Assembly: GCA_003254905.1 (NCBI GenBank)
Contig: QANU01029692.1
Span: 1-64,000 of the forward strand
DNA from: Nissolia schottii
Taxonomy: Eukaryota; Streptophyta; Magnoliopsida; Fabales; Fabaceae
Direction of reading: 5' to 3'
Length of the DNA: 64,000 nt
Shown here: positions 48,110-59,282 of the stretch, piece after piece
Position numbering within the stretch: position 1 is the stretch's first letter
Layout: each line of letters starts with the position of its first letter
Translations under genes and position numbers: made by a program
Notes under the pieces: model-generated
Told to the model about the DNA's origin: nothing
What the model saw: the letters and a program-made list of their open reading frames with translations, nothing else
The model's database searches: none

Positions 48110-48970
48110 CACCAAAATTGATGTACAAATAACAATACTCTTCTAAAAAATATGTGTAGACAAGGTTCATTATGCAATTTTCAGTTCATATTTTTCACGT
48201 GCTGTTTAAGAATACGAACGTACGAGTTGATCAGACAAGCCTCTCAAGGACCTGCAACTATCTATAGAGATAGCCAGAATGGTGAAAAATGATTTGTCAA
48301 TTGAATTTGAGTGGGTTACAATTTTTTTTTACACAAATTTAAGAATTTTTATTTAAACATAAAAAAAAGCTCATAGGATTCACAAACATTTTTTTGATAA
48401 ATCAGAGAAAATTTTATTGCTCACGAGCTAAAGCCAAAAAGGAGTGCAAGGGCCACTATTCCAGAGGCTCCCAAGCCACTGAGAACAACTAACATATATA
48501 CTCAGTAAAGTGAGAAATGCCTCGTTAAAAACTCTAGAAAAAATTCAATAAAAAATACTCTTACTTTATTAGGAGAAAAGAGTACCTAACCTCCCAATTT
48601 AAAGAAAAAAAAAAAACAAATTCATCAATCACAATACATTGCCTATCCTATGGCACATTATAATATGGGATCTATTCTCAGCCAATCCCATAAGAAAACA
48701 GCAAAATGTCATGTATTGATAGGACTTACAGATATGTAAATATATATTTAATAATGTTTTGTGACATTTTTTTATGTATCTAAATAAATATTTGAGATTT
48801 GTATTTATATAAAAATTCTTCTAAAGTGGTACACTATGAACCATTAATTGGTTATCCGAGTAATCTCATACGCATGCAACAAAAAGACAACTTGTTTGCC
48901 ATCTGTGCAATCTTCACTACGTATTTGCCAATGTATTCACGAATAACAAAAGGGCAATTTGTTGTTATTC
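48110..48970 (+). repeat. Relic of Kunitz-cluster flank (R1) with an insertion
   Basis: Bases 48110-48330 and 48790-48970 match 51340-51560 and 51590-51745 respectively. The right part shares the ACAACTTG..TGTGCAATCTTCAC..AATAACAAAAGG box with Kunitz 5' flank units (8760-8850, 10440-10530). The extra ~420 bp in between contains CCTCGTTAAAAACTCTAGAAAA and looks like an inserted repeat of unknown type. No Kunitz coding sequence follows. Confidence 0.6.
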
Positions 48971-49027
48971 ATGATGGATCTCAATTTAAAGAATGAGAAA
49001 TGCTATGCATGCAATCTAAAATTTGTC

Positions 49028-49390
49028 AACTCAGTACTAGAAAAATGGTTAATTGCAGCGGAAATTTGCAATGTATACATTTCTGTCGCAAATTTTGCGA
49101 TGACATTTGCAATGAAAGTCTTTTTGAAGTGAAATCTGCAATGGAATTTGCGGTGAAATTGTTTGCAGCGGTCTTAGCGTCAAAATTTGCACTGAAAGTA
49201 TTTTGCGGGAAAAATGTTCTGTCGCAAATGAAATAAATTTAAATAAATTAATTAATTAAATGTTTGCATGCGAGTATGAGAAAACAATTTTTAGAAATAT
49301 CATTTGCGGCAAAAAATTTTCCCCTCAAAATGATTCTGCCGCAAATTCCAATGATAAGTTCGCTGCAAAAAAATTTATATAATCTTCTAA
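49028..49390. mobile_element. CACTA-like transposon end fragment
   Basis: CAGTACTAGAAAAATGG at ~49030 resembles the CACTA(C/G)TAGAAAA ends of plant En/Spm elements. The next 350 bp are dense in subterminal-style words TTTGC(G/A)(G/A)(T/C)GAAATT and GTCGCAAATT in both orientations. No matching second end was found by eye and no transposase is present, so it is a fragment or a decayed non-autonomous copy. Confidence 0.45.
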
Positions 49391-51339
49391 AATCCCTAAT
49401 TCAATAAATACAATCCTAGTTAATTCAAAAATAATCATAATCCCTAAAATTCTTAACTCCCACGTCACAATCAGAGTTGTATTTTAGTTCCTGTTCACTT
49501 GAATTTATTTTCTTTTAACACCTCAACTTTAGATAATGAACAACTAAAATACTCATTACACTTTACGACATGTTTAAAGGAACTATATTCAATTAAATGA
49601 ATATTAGGAGGGTAATACAATTATGTCCAACAACACCGATTTGCACCTGAAAGGCTATTAGTAATTCCTGCTAAGAACTGTGTAAACACTCAATTGCAAT
49701 AAACAATACACGAAAAATTTATAAGGATAACTGAATTAGGAATTTTAGAAAAGTATCTAATTTTATTTTTCTTCAGAAGTGTTGGATTTTTTTTAAAGTT
49801 TAGGACAAATTGAGAGTTTCATTGAGTCAACAATTTTTTAGGTCATTTGGGATTATATTATTATAAAATATAAAGCTTCATAATCTATACAATACAATAA
49901 AGAGAATATAAGGAAATAACTACTGCTTAGTGTTCAATTTTATTTACATTTTTACCCTTATAGTTACAATATACTATAACTACTCACTACTTACTACTTT
50001 TACCCTTAAAATTAGCATTAAAAATAATTACTCCCTACAAAAAATATATATATTTGCTTAACAAACGTGTCTGCCAAGGCCTTCTAGTTAAATATAATTT
50101 TAAATCCTGCATGTCGATGTTTTTTTTGTTTCTTTTATGGGAAATTTGGTGTTTTTATTTTGTTAAATCCATCACATATTTATTTGTCATGCTTAAAGCC
50201 GGGTTGCAAATAATAATTTCATATCCTATATTTAGTGATAATGTATCAACCTAGTTAAAAAATAAGAAAGTATCCTTACCAAAAAATAATAAATTATATC
50301 TCTTTTACATAATCTAAATCTGTTTGGGTAATATAAAATTTAATATAAATAAAATTTAATATACTTGTTGTTTCATTTTTATTAATTTTAAATACTTTAA
50401 ATTTTCATTATATAGTTATAGTTCACTGCAAATAATTTTTCTTATTTTAATTGTACTATCAACACATAATTTGCCAATCAAAATACAAGTAAACAAAAAA
50501 ATAATAAATTTATATTATTATTTTTTATAAATAAATCGTACAATAGTATAACAACGTCTTGTTTTATTTTAAGATAATTAAATGCTCGTGAGTTTTTTTT
50601 TTAAATAAAAAATACTCTAAAGATTATAAAACAAAGCCAAAATTTAAATAAAATGATAAGTATTATCAATCATAATATGAGATAAATAAGTACAAAATAT
50701 GATATTCACTATAAATTTATTTTGATTTTTGAAACTATTAGAATTGCATCTGTGCCAAAGTTCATCAAAGTAGCAGAGCTCTTGTATGCGAAGGTGCCAC
50801 TAACTGATTAATGTATATTTTTTATTTTAAATAATACTAATTAAAAAATATAATTTAAAAATGACAATTTCTCATTGATAGTGATGTTTTGTTGATATAA
50901 TAAATCTATTTAATAAATAGTGTTTAATGAGTATCTAATATTGATAAGAATAGAAACACGCGTGGGATCCTACACATGTCCACTAATGAATGGACTGCCT
51001 AAATGATGATGTGGTAGGCAGTACCTACCTAAGAATTTCTCTAAATGGTATATCAAAGTTAACCTTTTTCAAATAATAATCTTATTACTATTGAAAGGCT
51101 TTGAGAGGTTTTAAATTTTGATAAAGTAAATCACATTCAATTAAAAAAAGTTTAAAAAAGAGAGGATCTTAACTAAAGCTAAATCACATCCAATTCAAAA
51201 ATTAAATATATAAATAATAAGGTAAATCATATAAAAGTAAAAGAAAAAAAAAATAATCAAAACTAAGTTGAAATAGCATAAAATTGACCCTATTCGGGAC
51301 TGCATTTTTGTGCCCTCTTGGTGCCGTCATCCCAACCCC
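49391..51339. other. AT-rich non-coding DNA
   Basis: Very AT-rich. The open frames are short and of biased composition. No gene or clear repeat is supported. Confidence 0.6.
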
Positions 51340-51750
51340 TGTCGGTATACAAATAGGAATACTCTTCTCAAAAATATATGTGTAGACAAGGTTCATTATG
51401 CAATTTTCAGTTGGTATTTTTCACGTGTTGTTTAAGAATATGGACGAACAAATATCAGACAAGCCTCTCAAGGACCTGCACCTTATCTTGAGATTTCCAG
51501 ATTGATGAAAAATGAATTGTCAATTGAATTTGAGTGGATGACATTTATTTTTTATAGACACAAATTTAAGAATTTTTATAATACTTTAGATTTGTATTTA
51601 TACAAGTGGTACACTATGAACAATTGATTGGTTATCCGTGTAATCTCCTATATGTATTTGCCATCTGTAATGTGTTGTTTTTCATAAATAACAAAACGAC
51701 AACTTGGTTGCTACCCGTGCAATCTTCACTACGTATTTGCCTGGACAATT
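51340..51750 (+). repeat. Relic of Kunitz-cluster flank (R2)
   Basis: An uninterrupted copy of R1, with GTGTAGACAAGGTTCATTATG, CACGTG, CCTCTCAAGGACCTGCA and the TGCAATCTTCACTACGTATT box. An inverted piece is at ~12130-12300. No Kunitz coding sequence follows. Confidence 0.65.
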
Positions 51751-54015
51751 TGTTGTACAGATAAAACAAGACCCATATTAAGACGAATAAAATAAGTCTT
51801 GCAAATACAGAGGATTATTTGAACAGTAGATATACATAAACACCCAATAGCTATCGAATAATAATGAAGGAAGAGATACAATTGTTGTGTTTGGTACAAT
51901 GAGATAATAACTCTGATGCGAACACGCAATTTGTTTGCTTGCTTAGGTATTGGATGTAGATTATGTGATTGAATTGAACCAGAATAAAATCCTCGTGTCA
52001 CACTTTTTGTTCCCTTATCTTATTTATCATTCAAGCATTCAAGACCTTTCCAATTTTTGCATATGGATCTTATGGGTTCATTGAGAACTAAAAGCTTTGG
52101 AGGTAGTTACTATGTCGTTGTGAGAGTGGATGATTTTTCTGGATACAGGATGACTTTATTCTTAACTCACAAGAGTGAGGCATTAAGTGCATTCAAGAAG
52201 CTTTCCAAAAAGATCCAAAATGAAAGGAACGTAACTAATGCTTCCATTTGAAGTGATCATGGGGGAAATTTGAAATTTCTGAATTTGAAAGTTTATGTGA
52301 CGAACATGGAATTGAACATAGTTTTTCCGCTCCTAGAACTCTGCAGCAAAATGGAGTAGTTCAAATGAAAAATACATCCTTAAAGGAGATGGTTACAACT
52401 ATGCTCAAAGATGCAAACATCTCTAAACAATTCTAGATGAATGCTGTAAACACAACTTGTTATATCATGAACCGTGTCTTGATAAGACCGATCTTGAAAA
52501 AAAAAAAAACCATGCGTTGTTCAAAGGAAGGAAACAAAATATCTCTCATTTTCACATTTTTGTCGCAAATGTTATATCCTTAACAACGGAAAGGAACATA
52601 TTGGCAAATTTGATGCCAAGTTTAATGAGGGAGTTTTCTTAGGATACTCATTACATAGCAAAGCTTTTAGAATTTTCAATAAAAGAATTATTGTAACATC
52701 CCAATTTTTCTCCTTATAAAGATTTCGCATAATTCATAATTTCGTCTAATTAAAAGTACAATAGGGGCGATTATTTAGACTGAGAAAATTATTTATAAAA
52801 TTAATTTCTTTCAAACGCCAGTAAAAATAATTGTTTCTCGATCTCGCTGAATGTCGTGAGGTCCGTGTCAATTTTCACCAAATACAGAAATTTCGGCAAG
52901 CGCCTAAGGTATCTGTGAAATATAACTTTCGGGAAATAAATTCACAAAGACCTTAACCTGATATAACCTCGTGACCAGGAAAATTCGTAGATTGCGAATA
53001 TGTGTTCGAAATATTTTTAGAATATCCGTACACGAGCGATTTACGGCCAAACGCAATCAAACTTGATCGAAAAACGAAAACAAAGGAATTGAGCACGTGG
53101 GTGACTTGACTGCTCAATCCATTCACTATACATAGGTAATTATCTCTTGCTTTATTTATTTATTTATTTATTTAATAAATTTGAAGCTACAGTGCAAGCT
53201 TCGGGAGGGCTATAAATAACCCCAATGCCATTGAACTTTCACCTCACCGAGAACTTCTTTAGTTTTCATCAGTTTCCATATATTCTCAGTACCAGTTGTA
53301 CACATTAGTGTTATTCTACGAGCGTCAAAAAAATCCACGGAGCACTTCCACGCTCTCAGGAAATTTCCTACTCAAACCCTACCACGTCAGATTTAAATTT
53401 AGAGGTGGGTAATCTGACCACAACTGTCTATGTTGATTTATATGATATTTTCTGTGTCCAGTTTTGGAAAAATAACTGAAGGAATGTTTTGTAGAAAGTA
53501 TAAAGATGATGCTGTGAAAATGATGTTATGTAGGTGTAATGTTAGAAAATATAACTGTGCTGGTTGGTACCATGCAAAAATGTTTTCAGAAGTTCGAAGA
53601 ATCAGTGACGTTGTAACGAGGTTTTGCTCCAGAGGATGAAGTGCCCTGCTGAGCGGTCTGACCTGAAAGTTCCTGATTTTGCACCCTGGCTTTATAGTTA
53701 TGTTAATGAGTGTTGTAATTATACTAGCATGCATCATGAGGAATCGGTCGTCGATAGGGCTTTAGGATGACTGTAGATAATTGGACTATGATCACCTTAA
53801 GTTTGCAAGACCATAATTGAATCCTACGGAAGTAGTGATATTCTTAAGAAGGCCCCGACCTCTGATGGTTCGGTATACCTTAAAGAAAAGGACATAGTTA
53901 TATAATTAGGATTATCCCTTCTCTTAGCACGTCTACGGACAAGCCCCTCGCAGTCCAGCAAGATGGATTGGTCAGTTATTAGCAGGTTGAGACCTGAACC
54001 AGGATTCTGGTAAAA

Positions 54016-54245
54016 TGTGACGTGCCCCAAAGTAGTGGCAAGTTAATGTAAAGCACGCCCCAAAGTAGTGGCAAATCAAAACAGAAAACGCCCCAAAGTA
54101 AGTGGCAAGTACAAAGTATAACATTCCCCAAAGTAGTTGGCATCAAAATTACAACATGCCTCGAAGTAGTTGGCATCACAATTACAACATGCCCCAAAGT
54201 AGCTGGCATCACAAGTATAACATGCCCCAAAGTAGCTGGCATCAA
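54016..54245. repeat. CCCCAAAGTAG minisatellite in solo LTR copy 3
   Basis: Seven units of about 31-36 bp with the core GCCCCAAAGTAG(C/T)TGGCA alternate with ACAACAT or AGTATAACAT spacers. This is a third, different minisatellite within the same LTR family. Confidence 0.85.
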
Positions 54246-55517
54246 GAAACATAAACGAGTCCCCACTTGGTCGCGCCGAAAAAGCAGGCCCCCTCACCCT
54301 TCCCAAGTTGGACAGGTGTAGGTGGTAGTCGAGGCCATGACTACAAGAGTGGAAGGACATGATTAAGAAGGACGCTACCACAGAGCGCGTAAGAGAATGA
54401 ATCCTCCTCATGCATAAAGTATGAATGTATGCGTGTATGTATGTAAGTAAATATGTAAATATAAAAGTTATCGTTGAGAGAACGTCCTGAGATGACTAGT
54501 ATGTAAGCTATAGGTAACGTAAGTGGCCGATTCGATATTGCCATACTCAAACGAATACAGCTAATAAAGCACGAAGCCCTAAGTAATACCAAGATTAGAA
54601 ATCTTCAATCACCTAGTAAATTAGGTAAAGCTGCTCAGGACTAGAACAGATAAAAGAAAATAGTAGGGACTTTTAGTATGCATGACACTTAGAGATCTCC
54701 TAAGTGGCCTGGATCCTAACCGAGTAATGAAGCGATAGGTACGAACAAGGGTTTCCACTAAGAACGATCCATTCTTACTCCCACTCACTTACGATTCCAG
54801 GTAAGACAGATGACGTCACCCCGGAAGGCTGCCCCGCTACTAGCCCGTAAGCGCCAACGTGACCCCAAGATTAGGGTAATCGTGGAGACTTGTACGTATG
54901 CCCCTACCGACGCCCCCGCTCAACCTTCGGTGCTCCTAGCACCACTCCTCCGACTACACAGGGGAATAGGATCCTCATCAGTGAACCCCATCCTAGTGGA
55001 CGAGAGCCTAGGGTCGATGCCCAAAGACCCCATCCACCTTGACAATGACAGTGATGGGGAGGCTCCCCCTCACGTGAGAGAGGTGGAGGTTAACCCGCCT
55101 CTCTCACCCCATAGACCCCACAGCCAGGCCCCGTGGTTGAAGGACCACAGCAAAAAAGAGGGTGACCCCAGTGCTACCACACCGGTTCGCCCAACGGGAA
55201 TTCACCGCCGTCACCGCAGCGTCTAGCGAGGATGAGGAAGAGGAGGAGGAGGACCGTGAAGAGGAATCCGACACGTAGGGCTGCAGGCTAGGACTGTATC
55301 CGGTGATACCATGACTGTAAGATTGTGATGTATGTATATATTAAACGCAATGGATAGTATCCATCCGCCAAGACCACATGTATGTAATATGTGATAAAAC
55401 TATGACCGTATGAATAGAATCTAACTAAAAATGTATATTATAACTATTGGTGTGTGTGTGTGTGTGTGTGTGTGAAATTTCGACCGAGCTATGTGTTACA
55501 CTGTTGGTGTATGTTAT

Positions 55518-57146
55518 TGTTGAAAGCTTTTTGCAATGGTTTCACACTCTCGTCAATTTAATATATCCTTCTTACAGCTTTCAGATTCACAAGGAATCCA
55601 ATTGCAGTATAGACGGGTATAATCGTATCCACAGGGATTGTGTTTAAAACAAATATCTTGGAGTTGAACTATTTTAAGCTATGAGAAGTGTATTGGTGTT
55701 TTGATGAGTAAATAAATGATAAAGAATTGCAGATAAAATAAAGGGAACAATAATGAAATTGAGTTTAGGCAGGTAAAGAAAGATGTTGGGATTTTAGTGA
55801 CAATATTTCTCAATGCAACCATTAACCTAAATATGACCTATGAGTCTTGTTGATTTTATCACCACCAGTTCTTATCTTAATCATCTTTCTCAAGCATGTT
55901 AAGATCACAAGTTCCTTTATTAAGTTGTCAATGTCTTGCACAAACTCAACAAAGTACCTTGATGTTAAAGCAGGTGTTAAAGCGATTAGTTCTTGGTTTC
56001 CAGTTATAGCAGTTAAGAACTAAATGAATTGATCTAGGTCAGACTCAAATAATTGTAACTCTCATTCACAATGTTCAAGCATAGAATCAAGCTTAGCATA
56101 GCACTATTGTTCTTAACTTGGTTTATAACTTAACTAGCATAACTCTCGTTCATGCGAGCAAGTCTCAAATCAAGAATCAACGTACTAACAAAGGCTAGCA
56201 TTAAGCATGAGATCATTCATTAAAATCGTAAGACTTCATAAAATCATAGTCATAAGTTACAATGGATACATTAAGAAATAAAGCACATCAAATTCCAACA
56301 TGAAAGAAAGTTAGCTATCCACTGTCATGGATAGTGTACAGACTTATAGGGGTTTAGAGCAATGGTAGATTGGGAAGAGTGGTGAAATGCCTCCACACGT
56401 CCACCATGGTTCACAATCGTTGGCAATTTGGTAGCACTTCTGTTAAGGAAAGCTTCTAGACCCTAATTTTCTTTCTAAACCTAACCTAAGTAATGTATGG
56501 AAAGTGGAAAATGGAATCTGAATGGAGTGAGTGAAGTGGGGGGGTAGATGATGCCTTGAATGCCTCGGCCTCCCTCTATTTATAAGCAAAAGTTGGGTGC
56601 CTTTGCTCAGCGGTTTGAGTACCACCGCTGAGCGATAAGGTCCTTTTCGCTGAGCGACGGTGCACTTTTGCTGAGCGGCTGTCCTTTTACGCGTCTTCAT
56701 TAAATGCTCGGCAGCTTTTTGCAGGGCAGCGCTGACGTGGCATTGCAGCGCCAGGCTGGCTCCAGCTGGCACAATGATTGCGCCGCGTGCAAGTTGGTCC
56801 TTTTTGTACGATCGCTCAGCGGTACAGGTACCACCGCTGAGCGATTAACCTTTTATCGCTGGGCAAATTTTCCTTCACCGCTGCGATAAGCCCTTATGCG
56901 CTGAGCGATCCCTTTGTTTTCGCTGGGCGATGCTTGCATATGATTCCTTCTTTTAAGTTCGTTTCCTGCTTCTGCCTTTTTCTCCTTTCTTTTGGGTTTG
57001 TTCTTCATTTATTATGCTTGCATCCATTTTCCAAAATATATTAGAAACCTACAAAAATTTGGGGAATCCATTAGATATTTCTTTAGAAAGTTTGCAAATA
57101 AGTGCCATTTTGGTATGTCAAGATTATGTAAGTAGGGCACTTATCA
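55518..57146 (-). mobile_element. Solo LTR, Ty3/gypsy-like, nested in large LTR copy 3
   Basis: On the minus strand it runs from TGATAAGTGCCC to GCTTTCAACA. GTTAT flanks it at 55513-55517 and 57147-57151. A minus-strand TATA box lies in TATAAATAGAGGGAGG near 56576, with GCTGAGCG boxes at ~56600-56680 and 56810-56930. It is the same broad family as the solo LTR at 14426 and the gag-only element. Confidence 0.82.
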
Positions 57147-57845
57147 GTTATCTTGCAATTTTGTGTGTGGAATTCCTATATCCTATATTGTGCATTTTAA
57201 ACGACTACTTATACACATGGCTTCTAATTTCCTAGCACCAGTAGTTTAGCAAAAGGTTTCAAATCGGCCCTATTTTAGTAAACCACTATTTTAAAGATAC
57301 TAGTGAGCGAGAAAGAGTTCGCACCCCAAACGACAACCACCTAGCCAATATGGTCTATGACTTAAGCATGAGCCATCTAGCAATGGTGTTTCAATTATGA
57401 CTATTGAAGAGTCTGTTTCGTTACATTTGATGAATCTATCTCACTTGATCCAAAGAAAGGTATTGCTTTTGTTGATGATGTTGCAGAAACAGCTGTTGAA
57501 GATAAGTCTAGAAAGGAGAAAGAAATTCCAACAAAAGAAAATTTTCAAGAAAAGGAAATATTGAATGAGAGAAAGAAGAAGAAGAGGATGAACCAACTAA
57601 GAAAAATACTCCAATCACTTGGAAGACAGCAAAGGATCATCCAATTGACAAGATTATTGGTGATATTTCTAGAAGAGTTACAACTCGAAATTCCTCCACG
57701 AAAAATTCACTTAAATAATATTTTGCTCTCGTTATGAATAAAAATTCCCATCAAGGCAACAAAGTATGATTCATCATGATGAAGGAATATCTCTTTAAAA
57801 GCAAAACAGATTTGACACGCACAAAAATTGGTTTTAAGCCTTTTA

Positions 57846-57960
57846 TCGATTCAGCAATGATGATTAATCAATTCACTTGCTTTCAACATCAAAATGAATC
57901 GATTCATGGGTTTTAATGAATCGATTCACCTCTTTTTCAGCATCAAAATGAATCGACCCA
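57846..57960. repeat. GAATCGATTC palindrome array (inside SIRE-like fossil)
   Basis: AATCGATTC or ATGAATCGATTCA occurs at least three times, with variants ATCAATTCA and AATCGACCC, within about 115 bp. It lies just before the envelope-like ORF, the place where the better preserved SIRE copy carries its 72-bp minisatellite with CATTCGAATG-type sites. Confidence 0.7.
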
Positions 57961-58103
57961 TGTCAATTTTTTTTAAGAGACAACAATGCTTCTTCTTCTC
58001 CGAAACTCAAAGTTCACTATCTCTCACCTCCATAATCGAAGCTCCAAACCTCTCCATTTCCAAAACCCTAACTCCCTAAACCCTTAAAACAATCACTCCA
58101 TTC

Positions 58104-58720
58104 TTGTCCCAAAATTCATTATTTTCAAAAACTTTCATCTTTCACCAATTATTCTTTTTTCTAATTATGGTCGAATCAAGAGGAAAAGGAAAGAAAAGAA
58201 GAGGAAACTTAAGCAGTGTGGAAGCGGGGGCCACTCCTTCTATCATCAACACCTATTTCAGCCGATTACTCCTGGATGATGATCAAGTTGCAAGGTTTTT
58301 CAGTCAGGACAAGGAAAAGGAAATTCTAACACCAAGGTACATTGCATACTACTATTTTTTTGGGTCTGAAAATTTTGACTGCTATAATTTATTGACTAAG
58401 ATTGATTAGTTCCATTTATGAGCCTTTGTGAAAAATTTTATCTTGAGCTAGTTCGAGTATATTATTGTAATTTGAAAATGGAGGATGATGATGTATTATT
58501 TTCTAAGGTTAGGGGGATTCCCATTAGACTGGATGGTGACTCTTGGTTTGTTATTATTGGTTTATTTAGCAATGGTACCATTTTTGTAGGCACAATCCCA
58601 CCTAAGGTTTGGAGTGAGATTTACAACAAAAAGGATGCATTTAGAATTTTGTTTGATGACCATCCTCTGTTGACTAATGACCATATTCTAGGGGCTTAGA
58701 CTGCTAATCGTAGGATATTG
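58104..58720 (+). pseudogene. Envelope-like third ORF of the SIRE-like fossil
   Basis: The reading includes MVESRGKGKKRRG, then FYLELVRVYYCNLKMEDDDVLFSKVRGIPIRL. The latter aligns with the SIRE ORF at 24136 around VRVFYSNLKLIDNVLYSEVNKISI. Only the first part is recognisable. It is broken. Confidence 0.6.
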
Positions 58721-59282
58721 CATTACATATTGGTTCACTATTTCATTCCTACGTCTGGTAATCTGACAAGGCTATAGGGTGATGACATTTTGGCTCTATG
58801 GGCTATCTTGATTTGTTGCCAAATTGATTGGTCCTTCTATATAAGGATGCATTATCTAAAAGGAAAAGGAAAAACAAAATTGCCTTCTGCCATAATTATC
58901 ATCGCTACTATAAGGTAATTTGGAGTCTCTTGATGGTGAGTTTGTTGTACCTATTCTTGATTCCCAAGCTATCAGGAAGACTACACTTCATAGAATGATT
59001 TTCAAGAAAAATGATGAGAGCAAGCAACAAGTAATGGGTTTCCCATGGCATGGCAGTTGAGATTCATGAGGGGAAGCCCCAGGGAACATGGCAATTTTCA
59101 ATCGAGTATCCCACAATAGTAGCGGGAACATGGTTACCATTGGGAAGTTTCATCTGCAGATGAGGAGACAAAACTCTACATGTGGCAAAGAACTTTAAAG
59201 AGTAGCAAATATGATATGTTGCACCAGAATCAAGGATCTAATGCCTAGAGTTGAGTTTGATGCTGAGAATGAAATGATTACC

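Larger units (their letters stand above)
52692..57393 (+). mobile_element. Large solo LTR (family L), copy 3, with nested solo LTR
   Basis: In plus orientation it begins TGTAACATCCCAATTTTTCTCC and ends ATGGTGTTTCA. ATTAT flanks it at 52687-52691 and 57394-57398. A TATA box TATAAATA lies at 53211-53218. Without the nested LTR it is about 3.07 kb, like copies 1 and 2. It carries its own ~34-bp minisatellite at 54016-54245 and a (TG)n tract at 55451-55475. One open frame of 138 codons (54810-55226) lies in the LTR's sense direction, just after the TTCCAGGTAAG word at ~54796-54806. No gag or pol is present. Confidence 0.72.
52040..59250 (+). mobile_element. SIRE-like Ty1/copia fossil (partial), split by nested LTRs
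   Basis: Bases 52040-52691 resemble the integrase part of the SIRE element ([40 protein letters not shown]). After the insert the copia homology resumes at 57394 in the integrase-reverse transcriptase linker (TIEES, IGDISRRVTTR-like). Reverse transcriptase and RNase H were not recognised. A palindromic GAATCGATTC array follows at ~57846-57955, then envelope-like ORF blocks at 58100-58710 and weaker homology to about 59250. No LTRs of its own are visible. It is old and heavily broken. Confidence 0.7.

Noticed and set aside
50054-50254. 66-codon hydrophobic frame in AT-rich DNA
   Set aside because: Composition matches surrounding AT-rich non-coding DNA and no promoter or homologue is visible.
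53430-53639. 69-codon plus-strand frame
   Set aside because: It lies inside large LTR copy 3 downstream of its TATA box, has no recognisable domain, and is not seen in the other two copies.
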